From positions 1-64,000 of the forward strand of contig JBGCDP010000170.1 of the NCBI GenBank assembly GCA_045105475.1: a DNA stretch of 64,000 nucleotides. Direction: 5' to 3'. The notes beneath the pieces were generated by a model. The model did not search any database, was not told the origin of the DNA, and saw nothing but the letters and a program-made list of their open reading frames with translations. This document shows, piece by piece, positions 43,065 to 50,832 of this stretch; position 1 is the stretch's first letter; each line of letters starts with the position of its first letter. This stretch comes from WTJY01 sp045105475. GTDB lineage: Bacteria; Chloroflexota; Anaerolineae; Promineifilales; Promineifilaceae. The translations under genes were made by a program, and so were the position numbers.

Positions 43065-44252
43065 ATGGCAACGGGAATTATTAACTTAAAAATTGAAAGT
43101 TGGGATTTTTCATCTGACTCATACCAAGGTTTTGATTATGTCTATGTTATTGGGTGGTATCGAAATCGAGTTGTGGGTACATATTGGCTCCCTGTAGTAA
43201 ATGCTTCTATTAATCTTATTGAACTGGAAGATATTATTTTTACAGAAAACAACTTTCTTCTTTGGAATGAGATTGCTTTGGAGTCATTTGGAATAAAAGA
43301 TGATCCATTTCCACCATTAAAACAACCGGTCAGTATTGTTGTTTGCACTCGTAATCGGCCTGAACACTTAAAAAGATGCTTAGACGGGTTTATGGCATTA
43401 AAAGATGATGGTCAAGAGTTTATAGTGGTCGATAATGCACCATCTTCTAACGCATCAAAAGAGATAGTTGAAACATATGGTGGTCGTGTTCGTTATGTGC
43501 GTGAGAATCGACCGGGGTTAAATGTGGCTCGCAATACTGCAATCCGTGCCGCTAGTCATGACATCGTTATTTTTAACGATGATGATGCTGTTCCTGACCC
43601 AAATTGGGCGAGAGCATTGGTAAAAAACTTTACAAACCCACAAATCATGTGTGTTTGCGGGCTAACTTTGCCTCTTCAGTTAATGAGTTGGGAGCAAGAA
43701 AATTTTGAGCGATTTACTCCATTCCAAAAAGGGTTTGACCGGCGCCATTTTGTTGGCCGAATTGATAATGTTGGGCATGCGGGGCGGGTCGGTGCAGGTG
43801 CAAATATGGCCTTTCGTAAAGAAGTGTTTGACCATGTAGGATTGTTTGATGAAGCATTAGATGCTGGGACCTTAACAAGATCGGGGGGTGATACAGAAAT
43901 GTTTGCTCGCATTCTTTTTAATCACTTTGATGCAATTTATGACCCATCGGCCGTGTCTTGGCACATGCATCGCAGTGGAGATCAAGAATTGCATAAAACG
44001 ATGCATGGTTATGGTGTTGGAATTTTTGCGATGTGGACCCGAATGTTGCTTAAAGAGAAGAACTGGCAGGTTTTTTCATACGTGAAGCACTACTTTCTTG
44101 ATTATCAACTCAACCATTTACGAGACGTTTTAAACCAAACACCTAATTCAATGCCCCTTGATCTAATTCTAGCCGAAATTAGAGGATGCATGTATGGTCC
44201 GCTTGCTTATTTGCAATCAAGTCGGAAATTACGCCGAAAGAAGGTTGCATGA
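43065..44252 (+). CDS. GT2 glycosyltransferase with N-terminal accessory domain
   Basis: 395 residues from ATG 43065; an earlier in-frame ATG at 43005 would overlap the previous coding sequence by 41 bases and is less likely. Residues ~1-90 are an accessory domain (YVYVIGWYRNRVVGTYWLPV). The GT-A core begins PVSIVVCTRNRPEHLKRC and holds NDDDAVPD (DxD) and a distal SGGDTEMF acceptor motif. It is soluble or peripheral, unlike its upstream neighbour. The accessory domain is echoed in the next gene. It ends with a four-base overlap (ATGA) with that gene. Confidence 0.88.
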   Translation: MATGIINLKIESWDFSSDSYQGFDYVYVIGWYRNRVVGTYWLPVVNASINLIELEDIIFTENNFLLWNEIALESFGIKDDPFPPLKQPVSIVVCTRNRPEHLKRCLDGFMALKDDGQEFIVVDNAPSSNASKEIVETYGGRVRYVRENRPGLNVARNTAIRAASHDIVIFNDDDAVPDPNWARALVKNFTNPQIMCVCGLTLPLQLMSWEQENFERFTPFQKGFDRRHFVGRIDNVGHAGRVGAGANMAFRKEVFDHVGLFDEALDAGTLTRSGGDTEMFARILFNHFDAIYDPSAVSWHMHRSGDQELHKTMHGYGVGIFAMWTRMLLKEKNWQVFSYVKHYFLDYQLNHLRDVLNQTPNSMPLDLILAEIRGCMYGPLAYLQSSRKLRRKKVA

Positions 44253-46816
44253 GTAAATCTGAACCTTCAGTTTCAGTTATTATCCCAACCCATAATCGTC
44301 TGGACCGGCTGCCAACAACGCTCCAAGCCTTGTTTGATCAGAGCTGGCTGCCGGTAAATTTTGAGGTGATTGTGGTTGCTGATGGTTGTGTCGATGGGAC
44401 AAGTGGCTTCGTTAAGGGTCTGGCAGCTTCTATTCCTATTTTTTTAGTTGAGCTATCGGGGCTCGGACCTGCAGCTGCACGAAATGCTGGCGTAAAGAAA
44501 TCTAGTGGCGATGTCATCATCTTTTTAGATGATGATATAGAAGTTGCTCCCACTTTTGTTGAAGCCCATGTTAGAGAGCATGTCAAAGAAGACAATCGAA
44601 TTATTTTGGGATATCTACCGTTACAGCCGACAATGACTCAAGCCTTATTTAGCGAATCGATCCAGCAGTGGTGGCAAGATCGCTTTCATGAATTAGGTGA
44701 GAATGGCTACCGATTCCGGTATGGAGATGTGTTTACCGGAAATTTGTCGATTCAAGCTGATTTGTTTAATCGTTTAAACGGTTTTGATGAGGCATTGCGT
44801 TGCCATGAAGACTATGAATTTGGGTATCGTGCAACTTTAGCTGGTGCCAACTTTGCTTTTTCATATGCGGCCGCCGGTAAGCATCATGACGTGACTGATT
44901 TGCGCCGCTCACTCAGGAGACGCTTGGCTGAAGGTGAAGCCGATGTATATTTGATTCGCCGATATCCTGATTTGCGATATGTCCTTCCTATTCAGACCGC
45001 ACCATTTTCCCGTTTATGCCGTTTTTTGCGTTGGACAGCTTTTAAAGCACCTCGTTTAGGTAAGACCGTTTCAAGTTTTTTAGAGATCATAATTCAGCTT
45101 TTTATGTGGCTTCGAATGACTCGAGCTTGGAATTTAACCTTCATACATGTTCAAGATTATTGGTATTGGCACGGCATCTCCCAAGTTGTATCAGGGCCAG
45201 AAGAAATTCAAAAGGTTTATGCTAATCGTTCCTTTAGTTATTTAAATAAGAAAGGCAAAATTGAGAATGTGAATTTACTCGATGGTTATGACCATGCTGA
45301 TGAAATTTTGAGTATGGTCAACCGAAAACGGCCGGATGGTGTTCATTTCAAAATCAATGGCACGGATGTGGCTCAGATTCCAGCTTTGATGGGAGCTGAA
45401 AAGGTAAATCCTACTGTAGCTAAAGCATGGCTAATCAATCGTGGCGCGGTGGAATTATTGGCCGGTCGGCTATTTGCGGCAGCCCAAGGAGTTCAAAATG
45501 AGCCAGCGAATTCAAAGGTTATTTTTAACACTTTTCCACCCAATGATAATGATTTTCTTAAAACGCCCCGAGTCACTTTGGATATAGACTTGCAGGATAG
45601 ACTCCAGCCGGTGCCAGTTCCTTATGATCGGGGACTGCATTTATTAGTAAAGTCATTTGGGGTTCCGTTGGGGTGGCTAACCCTAGATCCGATTCGGGAA
45701 TCTGCAGTGACGACAGAAACAATTAAAGCATTGTTTTTTAAGCAGCTTGATTGGAAATATTTAGCTGAAACTAATAAGCCATCGAATTTAAATAAGAAAA
45801 AACATGGATCAGATATTCCAATTACTGTGGTTGTTTGTACCCGGAACCGGCCGGAAATGATAGGGGGAAATCTCACATCTCTGTTGCAATTAGATTACCC
45901 AAGCTATGAGATTTTAGTCATCGATAATGCACCAACTGATAATGCTACAAAGAAAATTGTTGAGTCGATAAGTGCGAATAGTGATGTGTCCATTCGATAT
46001 ATCCGGGAGAATCTTCCAGGGCTTGACCGAGCTCGAAATAGAGCTGTGCAAGAGGCAACTTATTCGATTGTCGCTTTTACTGACGATGATGCTCGTCCTG
46101 ACCGTGGTTGGTTAAAAGCGACGGGTCAAGCATTTGCGGATCCGCATATCGATGTGGTAACCGGTCCTGTTCTGCCCGCAGAATTGGAGACTCATCATCA
46201 GAGCTTGTTTGAATTTGCTTATGGTGGAATGAGCCATGGTTTTAAAAGGAAATTTATTCGAGGGACTCAATTGTCTGCAGTCGAAAAATTATGGGCAAGC
46301 GGTTTTGGTGTGGGCGCAAATATGGCTTATCGTAAAAAACTGTTTCGTCGAACAGGCCTATTTGATGTCTCTTTAGATGTAGGCACGCCAAGCAATGGGG
46401 GAGGAGATGTTGAAATGTTACATCGAGTAGCCGCAGCTGGTAAAAATATTTTGTATGAACCCAAAGCTTACGTTTGGCACCATCACCGTAGATCGGCCGA
46501 AGATTTGCACCAACTTATGTTCAACAACGGCCGCAGCTTTGGGGTTTATCTAATGACTTGCGGCCGGAATCGAACTGTTAACAGAGCGTTTATCGCTTGG
46601 TTTGCCTTTCGATATTGGATAATTGATTGGCTTTTTGTACGTTTATTACGGCCTGGAGATTTACCCAAAGAGTTTGTGCGTAGCGAACTTAGAGGTGCAT
46701 TAAGTAGCCCATGGGCTTATTTTTCTACCCGCCGTCATGCTCGAAAATTAGATGAGGCCGAAGGTTCCTTGGCTCCTAACAAATCAAGTGGAATTAATTT
46801 TTTGGGTGGAGGTTAA
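44249..46816 (+). CDS. Bifunctional protein with two GT2 glycosyltransferase domains
   Basis: 855 residues from ATG 44249, which overlaps the previous stop; an upstream ATG at 44186 lies inside that gene. The N-terminal GT-A (~5-260) has VSVIIPTHNRLDRLP, FLDDDIEVAP and the HEDYEFGYR acceptor motif. A middle region (~330-530) ends with LHLLVKSFGVPLGWLTLDP, resembling the accessory domain of the preceding glycosyltransferase. The C-terminal GT-A (~535-780) has ITVVVCTRNRPEMIGG, FTDDDARPDRGW and NGGGDVEML. Two transfer reactions in one chain would build a disaccharide step. Soluble, cytoplasmic face. Confidence 0.9.
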   Translation: MSKSEPSVSVIIPTHNRLDRLPTTLQALFDQSWLPVNFEVIVVADGCVDGTSGFVKGLAASIPIFLVELSGLGPAAARNAGVKKSSGDVIIFLDDDIEVAPTFVEAHVREHVKEDNRIILGYLPLQPTMTQALFSESIQQWWQDRFHELGENGYRFRYGDVFTGNLSIQADLFNRLNGFDEALRCHEDYEFGYRATLAGANFAFSYAAAGKHHDVTDLRRSLRRRLAEGEADVYLIRRYPDLRYVLPIQTAPFSRLCRFLRWTAFKAPRLGKTVSSFLEIIIQLFMWLRMTRAWNLTFIHVQDYWYWHGISQVVSGPEEIQKVYANRSFSYLNKKGKIENVNLLDGYDHADEILSMVNRKRPDGVHFKINGTDVAQIPALMGAEKVNPTVAKAWLINRGAVELLAGRLFAAAQGVQNEPANSKVIFNTFPPNDNDFLKTPRVTLDIDLQDRLQPVPVPYDRGLHLLVKSFGVPLGWLTLDPIRESAVTTETIKALFFKQLDWKYLAETNKPSNLNKKKHGSDIPITVVVCTRNRPEMIGGNLTSLLQLDYPSYEILVIDNAPTDNATKKIVESISANSDVSIRYIRENLPGLDRARNRAVQEATYSIVAFTDDDARPDRGWLKATGQAFADPHIDVVTGPVLPAELETHHQSLFEFAYGGMSHGFKRKFIRGTQLSAVEKLWASGFGVGANMAYRKKLFRRTGLFDVSLDVGTPSNGGGDVEMLHRVAAAGKNILYEPKAYVWHHHRRSAEDLHQLMFNNGRSFGVYLMTCGRNRTVNRAFIAWFAFRYWIIDWLFVRLLRPGDLPKEFVRSELRGALSSPWAYFSTRRHARKLDEAEGSLAPNKSSGINFLGGG

Positions 46817-46819
46817 ATT

Positions 46820-47629
46820 ATGATTATTGAAAGCAAAGAAAAAGAAGCTGGGATTGAACCCCCAAGAAATCAAACTATATACATAAGGGACTTGATAAAA
46901 GAGCTTGTTGCCCGTGATATGAAGCTTAGATATAAGCGGTCTATATTAGGAATGGTTTGGTCGCTTGTAAATCCGCTAGCACAACTACTGGTTTTATACT
47001 TTGTGTTTTTCTATGTCATTCAGGTTGGTATTCAAAATTTCACCCTCTTCTTATTTTCTGGGTTACTCACTTGGAATTGGTTTCAATCTTCTTTAATTGG
47101 GGCAACCGGTTCAATTGTGCAAAACGGAATGATGATCAGGCGCCCGGGGTTTCCTATTGCGCTGTTACCAGTTGTTACTGTGATCACTAATTTCATTCAC
47201 TTTCTTATCGCCCTTCCTATTCTATTTGTCTTCGTTTGGTTTAGTGGAATTAATGTCGGCTGGTCTATTGTCGCCTTTCCGCTCATCATCATTGTGCAAT
47301 TTACCCTTACTTTAGCGCTTGCTTATTTTTTAGCGGCTATCCATGTCACTTTTAGAGATACAGAATACTTATTAGGGATTGCCTTGCTTTTAGGCTTTTA
47401 TCTGTCCCCTGTCTTTTATGATGCTGTTTTAGTCCCTGAGCAGTTTCGATTTATCTATAACTTGAACCCTATGGTGCATATTATCAGTGCATATCGAGAA
47501 ATATTGATATTTGGACGTTTTCCCTTCAATAACAATTTAGCAATTCTATTTATCGGGTCTCTTATCGGTTTGGCGATCGGATATTTCTTTTTTACTCGCT
47601 CGAGCTATCGATTTGCGGAGGAGATTTAA
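46820..47629 (+). CDS. ABC-2 polysaccharide exporter permease (Wzm/TagG type)
   Basis: 269 residues. A cytoplasmic N-terminus with IRDLIKELVARDMKLRYKRSILGMVWSL (the coupling/gate-helix motif of Wzm-type permeases; residues ~25-50) is followed by six helices. The conserved LGFYLSPVFY and NPMVHIISAYREI motifs lie near the end. It moves lipid-linked polysaccharide across the membrane with the ATPase encoded next. It begins three bases after the double glycosyltransferase and its stop overlaps the ATPase start. Confidence 0.93.
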   Translation: MIIESKEKEAGIEPPRNQTIYIRDLIKELVARDMKLRYKRSILGMVWSLVNPLAQLLVLYFVFFYVIQVGIQNFTLFLFSGLLTWNWFQSSLIGATGSIVQNGMMIRRPGFPIALLPVVTVITNFIHFLIALPILFVFVWFSGINVGWSIVAFPLIIIVQFTLTLALAYFLAAIHVTFRDTEYLLGIALLLGFYLSPVFYDAVLVPEQFRFIYNLNPMVHIISAYREILIFGRFPFNNNLAILFIGSLIGLAIGYFFFTRSSYRFAEEI

Positions 47630-48372
47630 TGAGTCAAGTCATTAAAGTACATAAAGTGGGAAAGTGGTTTCGGCTATATCACAAAGGGCGGCCGACCACC
47701 ATTCAAGAAGCGTTGACCAAGCGCATGCGCGGCTTACGACCACGAGAAGCAAAATGGGCTTTGCGTGATATTAATTTTTCAGTCAGGCAAGGCAAGATGA
47801 CTGGAATTATCGGTGCAAATGGGTCTGGAAAATCAACGATGCTACGTTTGCTGGGTGGCGTTTTGCGCCCTGACGAAGGGCAAATACTCACGAAAGGGAG
47901 AATCGGTGGCTTGTTAGAGCTGGGAGCTGGATTCCATCATGACCTAACTGGTCGAGAAAATATTTTCGTAAACGGCATTGTTTCAGGTTTAACTCGGTCT
48001 GATGTCGCTCATCGCTTCGATGAAATTGTCGCATTTTCAGAACTTGAAGATGACATCGATTATCCTCTTCGTACTTATAGCAGTGGAATGCAAATTCGGC
48101 TTGGCTTTGCGGTTGCAGCTTACTCTGATCCAGAAATTTTGCTGATCGATGAGGTACTCAGTGTTGGAGATGTCTCATTTCAGAAAAAATGTTTTGATCG
48201 TATTCGGCAATTTCGCGAAGAGGGACGAACGATTGTTTTTGTGACCCATAGCCTAGATCAGGTGCAACAATTTTGCGATGAGGCGATTTGGATCAATAAA
48301 GGATCGTTAGTGGATAGAGGGAAACCCGATCAAATCGTTAGTGATTATTTGAATAAGATGGCAGAAAACTAA
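47629..48372 (+). CDS. ABC polysaccharide exporter ATP-binding protein (Wzt/TagH type)
   Basis: 247 residues. Walker A GANGSGKST (62-70), signature SSGMQ (151-155) and Walker B ILLIDE (170-175) are complete, with a His switch in VTHSLDQVQQ. The early AKWALRDINFSVRQG is typical of the Wzt group. It lacks the C-terminal carbohydrate-binding domain of O-antigen Wzt, so export is probably not terminated by a capped chain end. One-base overlap with the permease gene (TAATG). Confidence 0.95.
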   Translation: MSQVIKVHKVGKWFRLYHKGRPTTIQEALTKRMRGLRPREAKWALRDINFSVRQGKMTGIIGANGSGKSTMLRLLGGVLRPDEGQILTKGRIGGLLELGAGFHHDLTGRENIFVNGIVSGLTRSDVAHRFDEIVAFSELEDDIDYPLRTYSSGMQIRLGFAVAAYSDPEILLIDEVLSVGDVSFQKKCFDRIRQFREEGRTIVFVTHSLDQVQQFCDEAIWINKGSLVDRGKPDQIVSDYLNKMAEN

Positions 48373-48416
48373 ATTCAAAATCTTTTTCCAGAACAAGAAC
48401 TATTTAAGGTGAAAAA

Positions 48417-49151
48417 ATGAATTCTTTAAGCACAACTGAAGAAAAACAAGCTTTCGGCTATGCCATGAATGAAGCAAAAAAAGCTTGGTTCAATGCCTTG
48501 GACGACTATAAAGCATCATCTGAAACAATCGGACTGCCTCACCCGGCAGTCATGTTGACAGATAAACATATTAATGATTGCACCTTGTTACCAAATCGTT
48601 TATCGATTTTAGAACGAATGAGTAAGGGGGGAATCGTTGCAGAGGTGGGTGTCCAAACAGGGCAGTTTTCCCAAATTATTTTAGATATCTGTTCCCCTGC
48701 TGAGCTTCATCTGATTGATTTAGATTTAAAGGCTTTCGGAATTAAAGACAAGTTTCAAGAAAAAATAAATACTGACATTGTCCATTTGCTTGAAGGGGAT
48801 TCCTCGACTCTGCTTCAAGAATCATTTCCAGAAAATTACTTTGATTTTATTTACATTGATGGAGATCATCGCTACGAAGGGGTCAAGCGAGATATAGAGG
48901 CGGCTAAATCAAAGTTAAAACCTGGAGGATATTTGCTATTCAATGACTATACATATTGGTCTCCTGTTGAGTGTATGGCTTATGGGGTTATGCAAGCAGT
49001 GAACGAACTATGTTTAGAGGAAGATTGGCAAATGAGGTATTTCGCCTTGGCCCATTACATGTATTGTGATGTGGCAGTGCAAAAACCGGGTGTCGAGAAA
49101 CTCGAACAGACCGGCTTTTTACAAAAAATAAAATCGATGTTCGGCCGATAG
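48417..49151 (+). CDS. Class I SAM methyltransferase (Methyltransf_24 type)
   Basis: 244 residues. GIVAEVGVQTGQFSQIIL (motif I), LHLIDLDLKAF (acidic loop), DFIYIDGDHRYEGVKRDI and GGYLLFNDYTYW (motif III/metal-like DG-D-H pattern) identify a Methyltransf_24-type enzyme. These often methylate sugars or surface glycans. It follows the exporter by 44 bases on the same strand, so it is probably part of the locus. Convergent with another methyltransferase. It carries CGGCCG at its very end. Confidence 0.88.
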   Translation: MNSLSTTEEKQAFGYAMNEAKKAWFNALDDYKASSETIGLPHPAVMLTDKHINDCTLLPNRLSILERMSKGGIVAEVGVQTGQFSQIILDICSPAELHLIDLDLKAFGIKDKFQEKINTDIVHLLEGDSSTLLQESFPENYFDFIYIDGDHRYEGVKRDIEAAKSKLKPGGYLLFNDYTYWSPVECMAYGVMQAVNELCLEEDWQMRYFALAHYMYCDVAVQKPGVEKLEQTGFLQKIKSMFGR

Positions 49152-49160
49152 CGATTTAGC

Positions 49161-50108
49161 CTAAGCGTTTAATGCGCCGTTGTAACTAAACCAAACACTT
49201 CCGCCGCCATAAGGATATTTATTCCCCATAAATGTTTTCATGCGTTTGGGGAGCCATGTGCCATTGTACATACTGCCATACAAAAGCGATGCTTTAGGAT
49301 TATCAATTAGAAAAGCCAGCAGCAAATATTGCTCGGTCCAAAAACGCTGATGATTCAATAGCCAGTCTTGGCGTAAACCAAATGGTAGATGGATATCATG
49401 GGCATGGACATGTATGTTGCGGCGGACTTCAGGCAGTAGGCGCAAATAGATGTGCAAGCAGTCGCTACCACTTTTAACTGTATGGGTTGAATCGATAAAA
49501 AGAATATCTCCATCTTTGAGTGTGTCATTTATAAATTCTGCTTTTACATCTTGCACTTTAATACTATGTAGATCTACTGCAGCATTCTTTTTTAAGAACT
49601 CACGGGGATAAGGCTCGATGCAATGTACGTTACCGCTTTTATTTTTTCCAACCGCTTCAAGCGCAACCAAAGTAGAAAAGCCAGAGCCAATCTCTAAAAT
49701 ATTGGCTGGTTTTAAATAACGAATGAAACAATAGTAAGCCATAGCATCGCTGTGGCTAAACATTTCATTCTGCCAAAAATAGTTTTCACAATTTATAGGG
49801 TCGCCGACAATAGGAGGATTAAATTCGTTTGAGTAGACGATGAGTCGGTCTAAAGTCTGCTTAAATCGTTGTGAATTGAAAATATGGAGGTTGAGGTATG
49901 GCGGCTCACCAGCCGTATATTCAAATGACTCTTCAATCTCCTCAATAGATGGGGTATTGCTGTAGTAATCGACAGGGAGTAAATTGACCCCCATTTGCTG
50001 CACTTTTTTTCTTGTCTCTGGGCTAGCCCAAATGAGACGCTGTAAGATCGGCATGATCTCTTCAATTTCTTCATCAGTTACTTCTAAAAATTCGCTCATA
50101 GTTTTCAC
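49161..50108 (-). CDS. Class I SAM methyltransferase, second of a convergent pair
   Basis: 315 residues (Met4 at 50099 could be the start). Motif I is ILEIGSGFSTLVALEAV; GNVHCIEPYP binds adenosine; DILFIDSTHTVKSGSDCLHI and NIHVHAHDIHLPFG correspond to later motifs. The N-terminal ~110 residues are helical and acidic. It shares fold and metal-like D-T-H / H-x-H-D pattern with the convergent methyltransferase but little sequence, so the two are not recent duplicates. Role in glycan methylation inferred from position. Confidence 0.87.
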   Translation of the reverse strand: MKTMSEFLEVTDEEIEEIMPILQRLIWASPETRKKVQQMGVNLLPVDYYSNTPSIEEIEESFEYTAGEPPYLNLHIFNSQRFKQTLDRLIVYSNEFNPPIVGDPINCENYFWQNEMFSHSDAMAYYCFIRYLKPANILEIGSGFSTLVALEAVGKNKSGNVHCIEPYPREFLKKNAAVDLHSIKVQDVKAEFINDTLKDGDILFIDSTHTVKSGSDCLHIYLRLLPEVRRNIHVHAHDIHLPFGLRQDWLLNHQRFWTEQYLLLAFLIDNPKASLLYGSMYNGTWLPKRMKTFMGNKYPYGGGSVWFSYNGALNA

Positions 50109-50193
50109 CCAATTGAAATAAAAGTTAGCTTATTAGTCGGTTTGTATACTGTACCCATTCTTGTCAAGAAGGGCATAAATAAATATTATGGTA

Positions 50194-50745
50194 CTACTTG
50201 TCAAGGTCATCAGGTAATGGGGTTCGTGCCATCGAGGGATCTAATTTAATGGAGGGGTCTTTGGTGCTATTTTTCTGAATGCATAGAAATGGATCGCGAC
50301 TTTCCCCACTGTGATAGTTATAAATGAACCCATCTGCACGGAGTTGAATAAGCATCCCCTCTTTTTGAACTTGAGTATAAGCCATGTCTGGTTGAGGGCA
50401 GCCTAAACTTGAGTTGGGCCAAGTCATAGACTTAACGAGGATCACTTCAATTTGATCAAACGATATATTTGACCGTGTAGCCAAGTCGTTTTTTGCTTTG
50501 AATACATTGGGGTGTGTTTCTAACTCTGACATATCTTCACTATGATTGCTGGGGCTAGGCAAAGGTGTTATTGAAATGGGTGTTTCAGATTCTACTGATT
50601 GGTTTTCACTTGTGGGCTGTGTTGTATTAGATGAGTCGGCCGATGGCGCCTCAGATTTCTGAATCGATGTTTCTTGCGAGTTGTTGACTTGGCATCCTGA
50701 AAAAATAATTAAAGAGAACAATAAATAAAAACTTTTTTTGATCAT
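50194..50745 (-). CDS. Lipoprotein with a C-terminal Cys-containing domain
   Basis: 183 residues from ATG 50745 (an upstream ATG adds six residues without benefit). A lipobox (FSLIIFSGC) gives a lipidated Cys near residue 16. A Ser/Thr/Glu-rich linker (~18-85) follows, then a compact domain with VILVKSMTWPNSSLGCPQPDMAYTQV and SRDPFLCIQ. The GCPQPxMxYTQV motif with a partner Cys recurs in Chloroflexota surface proteins and may form a disulfide. Function unknown. It shares the minus strand with the two subtilases but has a terminator upstream, so it is separately transcribed. Confidence 0.75.
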   Translation of the reverse strand: MIKKSFYLLFSLIIFSGCQVNNSQETSIQKSEAPSADSSNTTQPTSENQSVESETPISITPLPSPSNHSEDMSELETHPNVFKAKNDLATRSNISFDQIEVILVKSMTWPNSSLGCPQPDMAYTQVQKEGMLIQLRADGFIYNYHSGESRDPFLCIQKNSTKDPSIKLDPSMARTPLPDDLDK

Positions 50746-50761
50746 AGCAAAACCTGCAAAC

Positions 50762-50791
50762 AAAAAAGGCTCGACATTTCTGCCGAGCCTT
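50762..50791 (-). terminator. Rho-independent terminator after the 909-residue subtilase
   Basis: On the minus strand AAGGCTCG and CGAGCCTT (genomic 50784-50791 and 50766-50773) form an 8-bp stem followed by a T-run. It lies ~40 bases past the subtilase stop. Confidence 0.9.
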
Positions 50792-50832
50792 AGTATTAAT
50801 TTTGATCAACTAAGTGGCATAGCTACTTGTAG

